Assembly (NCBI RefSeq): GCF_009663395.1
Contig: NZ_QKNW01000001.1
Span: forward strand, 806,001 to 870,000
DNA from: Halosegnis longus
GTDB taxonomy: Archaea > Halobacteriota > Halobacteria > Halobacteriales > Haloarculaceae
Length of the DNA: 64,000 nt
Direction: 5' to 3'
In this document: positions 41,227 to 50,907 of the stretch, piece after piece
How the letters are laid out: every line of letters starts with the position of its first letter
Position numbering within the stretch: position 1 is the stretch's first letter
Made by a program: the position numbers and the translations under genes
Notes under the pieces: generated by a model
Database searches by the model: none
What the model saw: only the letters and a program-made list of their open reading frames with translations
What the model was told of the DNA's origin: nothing

Positions 41227-43413
41227 TCAGGAGCCCACCACCACGTCTGCCAACTCGACCGCGTCGTCGGCGTCTGTCTCGCTCGCGGTCTCCGCGTACA
41301 TCGCTCGCTCGTACACGCGTGCGAGCCGCTGGAACGGCTCGTCGCCGACGGCGGCGGCGTACTGACGGACGGTCTCGTCCGGGCGGCGCGTCCGCGTGCG
41401 GGCTTCGAGCGCGTACTCGGCGCGCGCGTAGGCGCGCTCGACATCTTCCAGCGGGGACTTGCGCGGCTGATACCGGAGCCACACGGCCCGGTAGGCGAGT
41501 TCGTCGACGCCGGCGAGCCGGAGCGCGGCGACCCCGCCGGCGAGCGCGACGGCCGCGAGTGCGGCCTGCTCGCGCGTGACCGACCCGGCCACGCCGCTCG
41601 GGGCCGGCGTCGGTGTGGTGGGCGCGGTCTCCGGGAGTCCCGGCGGTGCCGCGCCGCTGCGCTGTGGAATCGGCGTCGCCGTTCCGTCGCCAGACGACGC
41701 CGAGGGGTCGGGAGTCGGCGTCGGGGTCGGCGTCGGCGACCACTCACCCGGTCCCGTCTCGTTGGTGTCGACGTCGTCCTCGTCGGTGAGCCGCGCCTGC
41801 CGGAGTCGCTCCTGTTCGTTGAGCCGGCGGGGACCGGCCGGCGTCGGGTCGAACTGTTGCCAGCCGTAGCCGGGGAAGTACACCTCGACCCACGCGTGGG
41901 CGTCGAAGCCGCGCACGACCCACGACGACTCCCCGACTCGCTCGCCCGGCGTGTAGCCGACGGTGAACCGGGCGGGAATCCCCTGCGTCCGGAGCATCGC
42001 AATCATCGTCGTCGCGAAGTAGGTGCAGTAGCCGGCGTCCATCTCGAAGAGGAACTGGTCGGCGATGTCGCCGCTCGGCCGGTCCACGTCGAGCGAGTAG
42101 TCGCGGTTCGATTCGAGCCACGCCTCGACCCGGCTGGCGGCGTCGTAGGCGCTTGCGGCGTCGCCGACGATGTCGGCGGTGCGGTCGGCCACCCGCGAGG
42201 GGAAATCCCCCGGTAAGGCGAGATACCGCTGTTGGATGCCGTCCGGATACCGGTCGGGAGCGGCCCGGAGGTCGTCGGGCGTCGCCTGCGAGCGAGCCGA
42301 GGTGACGGTGTACGACTCGTCCTCGCGGAGCGAACGCGTGGGCGCGAGGCTGCCGTCCTGATACGCGTCGACGCTTGCGGGAACGTCGATATCGACGGGT
42401 TTCCACAGCGCCGGGAGCCGACCGATCTGGCCGGCGAGCGTGAACTCCTGTTGGACGCTCGTCGTCGGGCCGGGTGGCGTCGCGGGGCTGTCGTACGGCT
42501 CCGTCTCCCCGGTGCGAATCCAGCCGCGCCCGGAGTAGCGGTCGAAGGAGAGCGCACGCCAGTAGCCGACCTGCTCGCTTTCGACCTGAAACCGGACCGT
42601 CGGCGAGAGCGAAATCGACCCCTGAATCTGGAGGGATTCGCTGTCGGCGAGCAGATTCGCCTCCGTCGTGGTCGTGCCGCCGCCGAGCCCGCCGAGCCCG
42701 TCGCCGCCGACGCCGGCCCGCTCGCTCGGCACCACGTCGAGGACGGAGGCACCGACGACCGCGCCCCCCAGGCCGACGAGCACGGACCGCCGGCTCGCGT
42801 CGACGGCCGTCGGCGTCGTCTCGACGGTGCCGAAGCCGGCCGCGGCGGCCACGCCGACCACGCCGAGCAGCGTCGTCGTCGTGCCGGCGTCGCCGGTCAA
42901 CACGAGCAGCCCGAGCGTGGCTCCGGCGACGGTCGCGCCGGCCACGTAGCGGCGACGCACCGCGAGATACCACGCGAACATCGTCGGTGCGGGCACCAGC
43001 GTCAGCGCCCAGATGTCCGCGTTGATGATGCGGAGAATCGACATCCCGGTGAGCAGCGACACCGTGTCGCCGACGAACGGTCCCAGGTTCTCGCCGAGCG
43101 CGGCGGTCGCGGGGAGGGAGGCGAGATACTGTTGGGTGCCGGCGGCGACGAGCGCGAGGAAGCAGGCGAGCGCCCACCGCGGCCGGACGAATCTGGCGAG
43201 CACCGTGCCGCCGGCGAGCGAGAGGGCCGCCAACGCCGGGACCGACCCGGAGCCGTCGGCCACGACGACGATACGGTCGAGCACGGCGAGATACGTCAGT
43301 ATCGCGAGCAGGACCCCGCCGGTCGCGAGCACTCTGTCGGGGCGGTCGATCTGGAACAGCGCCCGCACCCGGCCGTCGGGGAGTCGCCCGCGGGGGCGTT
43401 CGCGACCGCTCAT
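41227..43413 (-). CDS. TgpA-type transglutaminase-like membrane protein
   Basis: A 728-residue membrane protein. Six or so N-terminal helices (residues about 25-210, in the DUF3488 arrangement) precede a large extracytoplasmic region with the transglutaminase core. The catalytic Cys is in DAGYCTYFATTMIAMLRTQGIPAR near 475, the His in GFDAHAWVEVYFPG near 520 and the Asp in WQQFDPTPAG near 538. A Pro/Thr-rich linker and a last membrane helix near 610-630 precede a cytoplasmic DUF4129-like tail. It is the last gene of a MoxR, DUF58, TgpA operon with 4-bp overlaps; this trio is widespread and linked to cell-envelope processes. Confidence 0.92.
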   Translation of the reverse strand: MSGRERPRGRLPDGRVRALFQIDRPDRVLATGGVLLAILTYLAVLDRIVVVADGSGSVPALAALSLAGGTVLARFVRPRWALACFLALVAAGTQQYLASLPATAALGENLGPFVGDTVSLLTGMSILRIINADIWALTLVPAPTMFAWYLAVRRRYVAGATVAGATLGLLVLTGDAGTTTTLLGVVGVAAAAGFGTVETTPTAVDASRRSVLVGLGGAVVGASVLDVVPSERAGVGGDGLGGLGGGTTTTEANLLADSESLQIQGSISLSPTVRFQVESEQVGYWRALSFDRYSGRGWIRTGETEPYDSPATPPGPTTSVQQEFTLAGQIGRLPALWKPVDIDVPASVDAYQDGSLAPTRSLREDESYTVTSARSQATPDDLRAAPDRYPDGIQQRYLALPGDFPSRVADRTADIVGDAASAYDAASRVEAWLESNRDYSLDVDRPSGDIADQFLFEMDAGYCTYFATTMIAMLRTQGIPARFTVGYTPGERVGESSWVVRGFDAHAWVEVYFPGYGWQQFDPTPAGPRRLNEQERLRQARLTDEDDVDTNETGPGEWSPTPTPTPTPDPSASSGDGTATPIPQRSGAAPPGLPETAPTTPTPAPSGVAGSVTREQAALAAVALAGGVAALRLAGVDELAYRAVWLRYQPRKSPLEDVERAYARAEYALEARTRTRRPDETVRQYAAAVGDEPFQRLARVYERAMYAETASETDADDAVELADVVVGS

Positions 43414-44339
43414 GCGTTTGCCCCCGTGAGTTCCGCAAAGCGGAACGACTCGTCGGCGATGGTGACGGTCGTCTCGTCCGTCGTCGCGTCGATGTGAACG
43501 TCTCCCTCGTCGGCCGGCTGCCCGGGACCGGCCCGGGCGAGCAGCGCCAGCATATCGGTGCGGGCCGTCGGTCCCCGGCGCTGTGGAGTCCGGCCGTTGG
43601 GCGCGACTAGCCCGACCGTGAGCCCGCGGTCGAGCAGGTGGACGGCGACGCTCGCCGCCGCGGTCGCCATCGCGTCCGCGCTGTCGGCGTCACTCGCCGC
43701 GACGACCGTAATCCCGCCCTCGTCGGGCGCGGCGTACTCCGTGACGACGAGCTCGCCCGGTTCCCGTTTGGCCGACGACGGCCAGTGGACGTTCCGGAGC
43801 GGGTCGCCGGGGACGTACTCGCGCAGGGAGGAGAACGCGTCGCGTTCTGGCGAGCCGGCCTCGTCCACCAGCCCGGCGAATCGCCGCGATGGAGCAAGCG
43901 GCTCGACGGCGGGATACACGAGCAGGTCCGTCGGGTCGCCGCGCTCGCCCGTCCGGGAGACGAGCCCGAACACGTCGGTCTCGGTCGTCGTCGCCGGGCC
44001 GAGACGGCCGACGCCCCGCTCCGTGAGTTCGACCCGGTAGCCGTCGGGGCGATCCTCGCGGTGCACGAGCCGCTCGCCGACGCTGTCGGTGACTGACACC
44101 GGCCCGGCGCTTTCGGTTCGCAGGGAGACATCCCGCGTCTCGCCGGGGAAGCCGGGCGTCGGCTGTGACCGCGTGACGGTGGGCGGCGCGCGCCGGCGGA
44201 GCGAGAGCCACCCGTAGCCGACGGCCACGAGCGCCGGCACCACGACCGCGTTCAGCGACCGCGGCCCCGCCGTCAGCCCGGCCCACAACGCGACGACGAC
44301 GAGCGCGAGCGTCGCGTAGCCACGCCGCGTCGGTCTCAT
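43410..44339 (-). CDS. DUF58 domain protein
   Basis: A 309-residue protein with two N-terminal membrane helices (about residues 6-50: YATLALVVVALWAGL and LNAVVVPALVAVGYGWLSL) and a beta-rich middle. The DUF58 core near residues 165-230 contains FSSLREYVPGDPLRNVHWPSSAKREPGELVV. DUF58 proteins co-occur with MoxR ATPases and are thought to be their partners, with a VWA-like C-terminal part. It overlaps both neighbours by 4 bp, so the operon is translationally coupled. Confidence 0.9.
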   Translation of the reverse strand: MRPTRRGYATLALVVVALWAGLTAGPRSLNAVVVPALVAVGYGWLSLRRRAPPTVTRSQPTPGFPGETRDVSLRTESAGPVSVTDSVGERLVHREDRPDGYRVELTERGVGRLGPATTTETDVFGLVSRTGERGDPTDLLVYPAVEPLAPSRRFAGLVDEAGSPERDAFSSLREYVPGDPLRNVHWPSSAKREPGELVVTEYAAPDEGGITVVAASDADSADAMATAAASVAVHLLDRGLTVGLVAPNGRTPQRRGPTARTDMLALLARAGPGQPADEGDVHIDATTDETTVTIADESFRFAELTGANA

Positions 44340-45268
44340 CGCTCGACGGGGACCGCCTCGAGTGCCGACGCCACCACGTCTTCGGGGTCGCCCTCGCCCC
44401 GCCCCACGCGAATCCGGTGGGTGAACACGGGTCGCGTCTCCTGTTGGATGTCGTCGGGGAGGACGTAGTCGCGGTCGTTCAAGACGGCGCGTCCCTGTGC
44501 GGCCTGCAACAGCGCGACCGACCCCCGGGGCGAGACGCCGAGCTGGGCGTTCTCGCGCGTGTAGCCCGCCAGCCGCGTGACGTAGTCGCGCACCGCCTCG
44601 CTCACCGTCACCTCGGCGGTGGCGGTTTGGGCGGCGACGAGGTCGCCGGTCGTCGCGACCGGCTCCAGCGTCTCAATCGGGTGTTCGCCGACGACGCGGC
44701 CCAGGATCTCCGTCTCGTCGGCGGGGTCGGGGTAGCCGAGCGAGAGCTTCATTGCGAACCGGTCGAGTTCGGCGGCCGGAAGCTCGTAGGTGCGGTCCCG
44801 CTCCACGCTGTTTTGGGTCGCGACGACGAAGAACGGCTCCGGCAGCTCCCGGGTCGTCCCGTCGGCCGTCACCTGTCGCTCCTCCATCGCTTCGAGCAGC
44901 GCGGCCTGCGTCTTCGGGGGCGCGCGATTGATCTCGTCGCCGAGGACGACGTTCGCGAACACCGGGCCGGGCCGGAACTCGAACGTCTGGTCGGCTTGGT
45001 CGAAGACGTTGACGCCGGTGATATCCGCCGGCAGCAGGTCCGGCGTGAACTGGACGCGCTTGAACTCACACTCGAAGGAGGTGGCGACCGCACGCGCGAG
45101 CATCGTCTTCCCGACGCCCGGTACGTCTTCCAGCAGGACGTGGCCGCGACCGAGCAGCGCGACGACGAGATGTTCGATGCTGTCCTCGTTTCCGACGATG
45201 ACCTCTCCGATGTTGTCGATGACGCGGCGAGCCGTCTCGCCAGCCGTCGCGGTTGTGTGCTGGCTCAT
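44336..45268 (-). CDS. MoxR-family AAA+ ATPase
   Basis: A 310-residue AAA_3 ATPase acting as a chaperone for DUF58/VWA partners. Walker A is LLEDVPGVGKTMLARAV near residue 39, Walker B is NVVLGDEINRAPPKTQAALLEAMEERQ near 103, and sensor I is FFVVATQNSVERDRTYELPAAELDRF near 145. The ATG at 45268 is chosen because the upstream frame is not AAA-like, and a TATTTAT box near 45340 suits a leader of about 40 nt. It is the first gene of the operon. Confidence 0.94.
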   Translation of the reverse strand: MSQHTTATAGETARRVIDNIGEVIVGNEDSIEHLVVALLGRGHVLLEDVPGVGKTMLARAVATSFECEFKRVQFTPDLLPADITGVNVFDQADQTFEFRPGPVFANVVLGDEINRAPPKTQAALLEAMEERQVTADGTTRELPEPFFVVATQNSVERDRTYELPAAELDRFAMKLSLGYPDPADETEILGRVVGEHPIETLEPVATTGDLVAAQTATAEVTVSEAVRDYVTRLAGYTRENAQLGVSPRGSVALLQAAQGRAVLNDRDYVLPDDIQQETRPVFTHRIRVGRGEGDPEDVVASALEAVPVER

Positions 45269-45429
45269 CGTGGCTCGACCATGCGGAGGGATGGCATTAG
45301 CCGAAGGGTGGAGCCGCTGTACCGTAAGTTTGGTCCTGGGATAAATATCAAAAGGCACGAGCCGGTTGACAGGTGGACAGCGATTCAGACGACGGGAAAA
45401 CATAAGCCGGACACGGACGGCAAGAAGGT

Positions 45430-47043
45430 ATGACCGAGCCGACGCTCTCTGATTTCGAAGACGATACTGCGATTTTCAAGGCAACGGGACCACCAGATCA
45501 CTGGCTCACGACGCTCAACACCGGTATCTGGGGATTCGCGTCCGACAATGAGAGCAGTTGGGAACGAGTCTCTGCCGGGGATTTGATTCTGTTTCACTCG
45601 ACCGGGTCCGATACGCACGACGGAAACTGGGACTCTGGAATCATCGGCTACGGTATCGCAGGGACAAAGCGAACCAAGGAGTATCCGCTGTGGCGCTCAG
45701 AAGTTGAGGCAGGCGAGAACGCATTCCCGTATATCGTGGAGCTGACAGCGACACACTGGCGGGGGAACATTGGTGGGGTCTCTGGAGCAGAAATTGGGGA
45801 GAAATCTCACGAACAGATACACAACGATATCGAATCGCTACTGCAGAATCGACTAACTTTGGGCGAAATCGAAGAAGAGACGGGGAGCAGATTCCCCGTG
45901 ATGGGTTCGTTCAGTTCACCAAGCGACGGTCAACAGCATCTACGCCTGCTTCAATCGGAGCCGCTCACGACTGTTCGATACCGAAACCGGGATGTCGAAC
46001 AGGCGGAATCGGCCGACGAACCGGAGACTGCGAGCCAATCATTCGACCACCTTCGAAAGCGGGAGGGAATCACTCTTGACGGAGACGCACTCTTTGATGA
46101 TCTCTATTTCGACCCAGACGAACGACGACGGATACAGAGTGCGGTTGAGTCAGCAGTCCAGTCAGGGAAGCATGTCATCTTCACCGGTCCACCCGGAACT
46201 GGAAAGACAGAGTTGGCCGAGAACACGTGTAAGGCGTTGCTCCACAACGACCAGTACACCGACTACCAGATATCGACTGCGACGGCCGATTGGTCTACGT
46301 TCGATACCGTCGGCGGATATATGCCACGTGACGAAGCGGGAGGCTCGCTCGATTTCGTTCCGGGGCAGGTGTTGGAGCGACTTCCGAACGGCGACCACGC
46401 GCGAAACGAACTACTCGTCATCGATGAGATAAACCGAGCAGACATCGACAAGGCGTTCGGACAGTTGTTTACTGTGTTGTCCGGGCAGCCGGTGCAGTTG
46501 CCGTTCCAGCAAGCGGGGTCGGAGGTGGAGATTCTTCCGGCGGACCGAGTTGACTGGAGCAGTCAGCCCGCATCTCACGAGTATGTCGTTCCCGAGTCGT
46601 GGCGACTACTGGCGACGATGAACAGCTACGATAAGACCTCGTTGTACGAGATGAGCTACGCGTTTATGCGACGGTTTACTTTTATCCGTGTCGGCCCTCC
46701 GTCCGGGGACTTAGAACAAGCAATCAGCAAGTACGTCGAACTCTGGGGTATCGAGACCACGGAGCCGGATGAGGCCGCAGTCGCAACGGTGTGGCGAACG
46801 ATGAACAGCCATGACCGGGCGATTGGACCAGCCGTTGTGAAGGATATGTTGGAGATGATGAGCGCGATGGAGCCAGCAACTATAGAGGAGAAGACAACAC
46901 AGGCCGTCGCGAGCTATGTTCTTCCGCAGCTAGAGGGGATACCGCAGCGGAAAGAAATCGTTCAACAGCTATTCGAGACACGGGTCGATGAATCGGTGCT
47001 TCGACAGGTCGCGTCTGAAGTGCTTCAGGTTCCTCTCGAATGA
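45430..47043 (+). CDS. mcrB: EVE-domain-fused McrB-like GTPase/AAA+ (type IV restriction)
   Basis: A 537-residue protein. Residues 1 to about 160 look like an EVE/PUA-like modified-base reader: AIFKATGPPDHWLTTLNTGIWGF, SAGDLILFHSTGS, GIIGYGIAGTKRTKEYPLWR, FPYIVEL. Residues about 215-500 are McrB-type AAA+: Walker A FTGPPGTGKTELAE near 250, Walker B LLVIDEINRADIDKAFGQL near 328, and the McrB guanine-recognition-like MNSYDKTSL near 398. In McrBC, NTP-driven translocation on DNA activates the McrC nuclease, and the EVE part would recognise modified cytosine. DNA is A+T-richer than neighbours. A CATAAG box about 25 nt upstream suggests a leaderless start. Confidence 0.88.
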   Translation: MTEPTLSDFEDDTAIFKATGPPDHWLTTLNTGIWGFASDNESSWERVSAGDLILFHSTGSDTHDGNWDSGIIGYGIAGTKRTKEYPLWRSEVEAGENAFPYIVELTATHWRGNIGGVSGAEIGEKSHEQIHNDIESLLQNRLTLGEIEEETGSRFPVMGSFSSPSDGQQHLRLLQSEPLTTVRYRNRDVEQAESADEPETASQSFDHLRKREGITLDGDALFDDLYFDPDERRRIQSAVESAVQSGKHVIFTGPPGTGKTELAENTCKALLHNDQYTDYQISTATADWSTFDTVGGYMPRDEAGGSLDFVPGQVLERLPNGDHARNELLVIDEINRADIDKAFGQLFTVLSGQPVQLPFQQAGSEVEILPADRVDWSSQPASHEYVVPESWRLLATMNSYDKTSLYEMSYAFMRRFTFIRVGPPSGDLEQAISKYVELWGIETTEPDEAAVATVWRTMNSHDRAIGPAVVKDMLEMMSAMEPATIEEKTTQAVASYVLPQLEGIPQRKEIVQQLFETRVDESVLRQVASEVLQVPLE

Positions 47044-48389
47044 ATCGCCAAGAGCTTCTCGACAAACTGACGCAGGACGTACTCGGCTATGTGATGCACG
47101 GTCACCTCTCCGATGACGTACTGATCGAGCCACTCAAACCAGAGGGACTGGCTGACCGATTTGACGATTATCAAACGCTAATCGACCTTCATTTCGTTCT
47201 CCGTGATGACGTAGTGGCGTTCGTCCGTGAGCTACCTCAGCGACTTCGGCAGTTAGAGACTTCGACGGAGAGTAGGACGAGAACATCTCGCGGGACTGTT
47301 CGAGGGCGAGTAAACTGGTCACAGACAGCGCGTGTTCGGAGTACGCAGAGTCCGGGCGACCGTTCGCTGTTCGTCTGTGATACTCGGACCGAGACCTACG
47401 ACACCGATGAGAACATCGTCCTCAAGCGATTGCTCGCAACGGTGTATCAGGCCGTAGAGAACGCACAAGAGTATCTCGACAGCGAGTATGAGTGGGTGAA
47501 CGAAGCGTGGCGTGGCGAGGAGGAACTCCTCTTAGAGCTTCAGAAGATTATGGAACGAAACGTCCACGTCAGACGGATACGAGAGCCGGAGCAGTACGAA
47601 CCGACAGACCGGATGCTAGTAAGCAGCGAGAACTCCCGACAGCCGGTGTACCGGGAGGCCGCAGGGCTCGTTCGAGAGTACCGGGCAATTCATCGAGGAG
47701 AGTCGACCGCAGTTCGAAATCTCCTCGAACAGACAGCAATCACGCCAGACGACGAGGAGACACTGCTCGAATTGTACGTGCTGTTTCGGTTCATCGCGAC
47801 TATCGAAGACCTCCACGGAGGAGAGTTCACAGTCTCGACAATCGAGTCCGGTCGACAGGAAATTGCGCGACTCTCGGGGCCAAAGGAGATTGTGCTGTAT
47901 CACGACACCTCGGGAGGAGACCGTGGCCTCTCGTTTCGCTCTGTACCCGAAGAGAAGTCCGACAAGGAGCTATCGCGGACGGAAGCAGTTCAGCGGGCGG
48001 CACAGCGTGTCGCTCGCGACTACTTCGGACAGCAGTTCCAGAACCACACCGGACGGCCGGACGTAATCGTTCTCGAGGTTATCGATGAAGACGCTGGAAG
48101 CTACGAGTATTTCATCACCGAAGTGAAAAACTCGACACGAGTCGACACGATTCGAGGCGGAATCAAAGAGACGCTGGAGTATCTCGCATTCCTCAGACAA
48201 GACGGCGAGTACGTGAATGGAAGCAAGTCAGGCGGCAGCTTCTTCGGTGACGGTTCGAACGGTCTGCTCGTCGTACAGGATATGCCGGAACGTGAGACAC
48301 AGCCGTTCAGCGAGCAGGATGGTATCGGAATCCTACAGGTCGGAAAACTAGACGAGCAGTTGGAGTCCGTGCTTGCAGATGTCGTGTGA
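47040..48389 (+). CDS. mcrC: McrC-like PD-(D/E)xK nuclease
   Basis: A 449-residue partner of the EVE-McrB protein, starting inside its stop (ATGA overlap). The N-terminal two-thirds are helical with no family I can name. The C-terminal nuclease core is seen near residues 340-385: the Asp in GRPDVIVLEVIDEDAG, then the E-x-K pair in YEYFITEVKNSTRVDTIRGGIKETLEYLAFLR. A final beta-rich tail (GLLVVQDMPERETQPFSEQDGIGILQVG) follows. It would deliver the DNA cut. Coupling, order and composition match the mcrB gene, indicating joint transfer. Confidence 0.85.
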   Translation: MNRQELLDKLTQDVLGYVMHGHLSDDVLIEPLKPEGLADRFDDYQTLIDLHFVLRDDVVAFVRELPQRLRQLETSTESRTRTSRGTVRGRVNWSQTARVRSTQSPGDRSLFVCDTRTETYDTDENIVLKRLLATVYQAVENAQEYLDSEYEWVNEAWRGEEELLLELQKIMERNVHVRRIREPEQYEPTDRMLVSSENSRQPVYREAAGLVREYRAIHRGESTAVRNLLEQTAITPDDEETLLELYVLFRFIATIEDLHGGEFTVSTIESGRQEIARLSGPKEIVLYHDTSGGDRGLSFRSVPEEKSDKELSRTEAVQRAAQRVARDYFGQQFQNHTGRPDVIVLEVIDEDAGSYEYFITEVKNSTRVDTIRGGIKETLEYLAFLRQDGEYVNGSKSGGSFFGDGSNGLLVVQDMPERETQPFSEQDGIGILQVGKLDEQLESVLADVV

Positions 48390-48494
48390 TGTGGCCTGTG
48401 CTACTCCGACGACGCCGACACGCAGTCCTCGCTCGCGGGGTTTGGAGCCACTCGCGCCGGGACCATCAAGCGGCCGATGGACATTAATGAGTAG

Positions 48495-48689
48495 TTCTTT
48501 GCCATAGGGAACGGGAATATCGAGGACGTGCGCGACGGCATCGAACGCTACGAGCAGGCGACGGAACGCGCAGCGGAGTTGGACGAGAAAATCGAGCGCA
48601 CCGACGACCTCATCGACGAACTGGTGTATGACCTCTACGGGCTGACCGACGAGGAAATCGAGATCGTCGAGCAGGCGGTCGGAGAGTAA
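48495..48689 (+). pseudogene. C-terminal remnant of a type IIG (Eco57I-like) restriction-methylase
   Basis: An open stretch of 64 codons with no start codon at its head, entered directly from a stop (TAG at 48492-48494). Its translation includes ERYEQATERAAELDEKIERTDDLIDELVYDLYGLTDEEIEIVEQAVGE, which closely resembles the far C-terminus of haloarchaeal Eco57I/type IIG restriction-modification proteins (the IDELVYDLYGLTDEEIEIVE pattern). The remaining thousand or so residues of such a protein are absent. It is probably a decayed leftover beside the McrBC pair. The preceding 48390-48494 has no gene I can identify. Confidence 0.75.
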
Positions 48690-48699
48690 CCCACGGCAT

Positions 48700-48806
48700 C
48701 CGCTCGCGGAGCGAGCGGTTCACCGCGCCGAAGGCGCGGCTGCGTTGCGGTTTTTGGAGCAGATTTTTGCAAGGAGTGGTGCCCACAGGCGCGGCGAAGC
48801 CGCGCC
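48700..48806. repeat. Cluster of three G+C-rich hairpins
   Basis: Three perfect stem-loops sit between the restriction-methylase remnant and engB. 48700-48718 has CCGCTCGC, loop GGA, GCGAGCGG. 48723-48739 has CCGCGCC, loop GAA, GGCGCGG. 48788-48806 has GGCGCGGC, loop GAA, GCCGCGCC. Between the second and third is a T-rich stretch with two T5 runs. Such elements recur at haloarchaeal gene ends in my recollection; a terminator island or dispersed palindromic repeat is plausible. Confidence 0.55.
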
Positions 48807-48835
48807 GAGGACACCCGACGCAGCAAAAAGGTGCG

Positions 48836-49456
48836 CTAGAAGAACTTGAACAGGTCGTCGCGTTTCGCCTCGTGGAGGTGGTGGCGAACGGCCTGATTCA
48901 GCGCGTCGATGTTCCCCGTCTTCGCGGTAATCGGGGCGATCGTCTCGCCCTCCCACTGTTTCCACGGCGGGAACAGGCCGAAGCGGTCACAGATCTCGTT
49001 GAGCCGCTCGTCGCGGTCGTCCACCTTGTCCATCTTGTTGACCGCGAGCACGACCGGAATCCCGAGTTCGCGACAGAAGCCGAACATCTCGACGGTGTGT
49101 GGAATCTCGTCGGGGCCGGAGTGGCGGTCGATGATGTCGACGGCGGCCTTCCCGTCGAGGACGATGACGCCACAGAGAATCTTGTCGGCGTTTTCTTCCA
49201 GATACTGGACGATGTGGGTCTTGATGTCGTCCTGTACGTCGTCGGGGACGCCGGCCATGAAGCCGAAGCCCGGGAGGTCCGAGATGACGAAGTCCTCGCT
49301 GGTCCAGTCGTAGTGGTTGGGCTGGCGGGTGACGCCCGGCTTCTGGCCGGTGTCGAACGTGTGGCCCGTGATTTCGCGCATCAGGGTGGATTTCCCGACG
49401 TTGGAGCGACCGATGAGGACGACCTCGGCGTCGCGGTCGGGGCGAGAGTCGAACAT
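48836..49456 (-). CDS. engB: EngB/YihA-type ribosome-assembly GTPase
   Basis: A 206-residue GTPase of the EngB family acting in large ribosomal subunit assembly. G1 is [18 protein letters not shown] near residue 14, G3 is [15 protein letters not shown] near 55, G4 is [13 protein letters not shown] near 130, and the G5 region is [10 protein letters not shown] near 180. The ATG at 49456 gives [23 protein letters not shown]. The frame extends further upstream but only as antisense of the next gene. It diverges from the DUF389 gene. Confidence 0.94.
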   Translation of the reverse strand: MFDSRPDRDAEVVLIGRSNVGKSTLMREITGHTFDTGQKPGVTRQPNHYDWTSEDFVISDLPGFGFMAGVPDDVQDDIKTHIVQYLEENADKILCGVIVLDGKAAVDIIDRHSGPDEIPHTVEMFGFCRELGIPVVLAVNKMDKVDDRDERLNEICDRFGLFPPWKQWEGETIAPITAKTGNIDALNQAVRHHLHEAKRDDLFKFF

Positions 49457-49537
49457 ACCCGCCGTAGCGGGGCGACGGGGATAACGCTCGTGGAGTGGCA
49501 CGGGGAGAGGCGGCTTTTTATCCACGCGCCGTGAGTC

Positions 49538-50848
49538 GTGAGCGTGCGACTCGTCCAGGTAACGATTCCGGCGGGCAAACGCGACGCGCTGTTGTCGGTC
49601 CTTGACGACGAGGGAATCGACTACGTCGTGACCGACGAGGCCAGCGGGCGCGAGTACGTCGGCGTCGTCTACTTCCCGATTCCGACGGCAGCAGTCGAGC
49701 CGGTGCTCGAATCGCTGCGCGAGGTCGGCATCGACGACCAAGCGTACACCGTCGTCCTGACGGCCGAGACCGTCGTCTCCCGGAAGTTCGACCAGCTGAA
49801 GGAGAAGTACGAGGAAGACAAGGGGAGCGACGACCGCATCGCGCGCGAGGAACTCCAAGCCCGGGCCGAAGACCTCGCATCCTCGCTGCCGACGTACGTC
49901 GTGATGACGGTCGTCTCGGCGGTCATCGCGACGGCCGGCCTGTTGCTCGATTCGCCCGCGACCGTCGTCGGGTCGATGGTCATCGCGCCGCTCATCGGGC
50001 CGGCGATGGCCGCCGCCGTCGGGAGCGTCGTCGACGACGACGAACTGTTCGCGCGCGGGGTCCGGATGCAGGCGCTCGGGGTGACACTCGCCGTCGTCGC
50101 CGCCGGCGCGTTCGCCGCGCTCGTGAATCTCTTAAACCTCGTGCCGGCCTCGCTCGACCCCGCGACCATCGGACAGGTTCGCGAGCGATTGAACCCGGAT
50201 TTCCTCTCGCTGGCCGTCGCGCTCGGGTCGGGGATCGCCGGAGCCGTCTCCTTGACGACGGGCGTCTCCTCCGCGCTCGTGGGCGTGATGATTGCCGTCG
50301 CGCTGGTGCCGCCGGCCGCGACCGTCGGTATCGGCATCGCCTACGGCAGCCCCGTGATGGCTGTCTCCTCGGGCGTGTTGGTCGTCGTGAATCTGCTCTC
50401 CATCAATCTGGCCGCGCTCGGCGTGTTGTGGTACGCGGGCTACCGACCGGCCGGGCTGTTCCGCGAGGACGACGCCCGCGCCGCGACCATCCGCCGGGTC
50501 GCCGCGCTCGTCGGCGTCATCCTCCTCCTGTCGGCGTTCCTCGGCGGCGTCACCTACGACACCTACCAGACGTCCGCCGTCGAGTCGGATATCGAGGGCG
50601 AGGTCGCCGGACTGTTCGCCGCCGACGGCGCGTATCCGGAGCTGACGGCCTTCGAGACGGTCGTGAGCTTCGAGCCGCGCGACCCCGTCTTCCTTCTCCA
50701 CGACGCCTCGTCAGTCGTCGTCACGGTCGGGGTCCCACCCGGCGCGGAGACGACGGGGTTGACGGCCGCCATCGAGCGGGAAGTGTCAGCCGTCGTCGGC
50801 TCGGACACCGAGATAGAGGTGCGCTACGTCTCCTACGAACGGGCGTAG
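49538..50848 (+). CDS. DUF389 (TIGR00341) membrane protein
   Basis: A 436-residue protein with a soluble N-terminal domain of about 100 residues ([47 protein letters not shown]). Six or so membrane helices follow from about 115 to 345, including the conserved [28 protein letters not shown] and [29 protein letters not shown]-terminal soluble domain (residues 360-436) resembles the start of a second regulatory fold. The role is unknown. The start is GTG at 49538, since the family begins with this beta strand. Confidence 0.9.
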   Translation: MSVRLVQVTIPAGKRDALLSVLDDEGIDYVVTDEASGREYVGVVYFPIPTAAVEPVLESLREVGIDDQAYTVVLTAETVVSRKFDQLKEKYEEDKGSDDRIAREELQARAEDLASSLPTYVVMTVVSAVIATAGLLLDSPATVVGSMVIAPLIGPAMAAAVGSVVDDDELFARGVRMQALGVTLAVVAAGAFAALVNLLNLVPASLDPATIGQVRERLNPDFLSLAVALGSGIAGAVSLTTGVSSALVGVMIAVALVPPAATVGIGIAYGSPVMAVSSGVLVVVNLLSINLAALGVLWYAGYRPAGLFREDDARAATIRRVAALVGVILLLSAFLGGVTYDTYQTSAVESDIEGEVAGLFAADGAYPELTAFETVVSFEPRDPVFLLHDASSVVVTVGVPPGAETTGLTAAIEREVSAVVGSDTEIEVRYVSYERA

Positions 50849-50907
50849 CTCAAATCCGTCTTTGAGTTATCAGCGCGGTTATCTAATCCGGTAGCCTACT
50901 GCGAGTC

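Noticed and set aside
41744..43438. 564-codon Arg-rich minus-strand frame overlapping the transglutaminase gene
   Set aside because: Out-of-frame shadow of the 728-residue membrane protein, with no halophilic composition.
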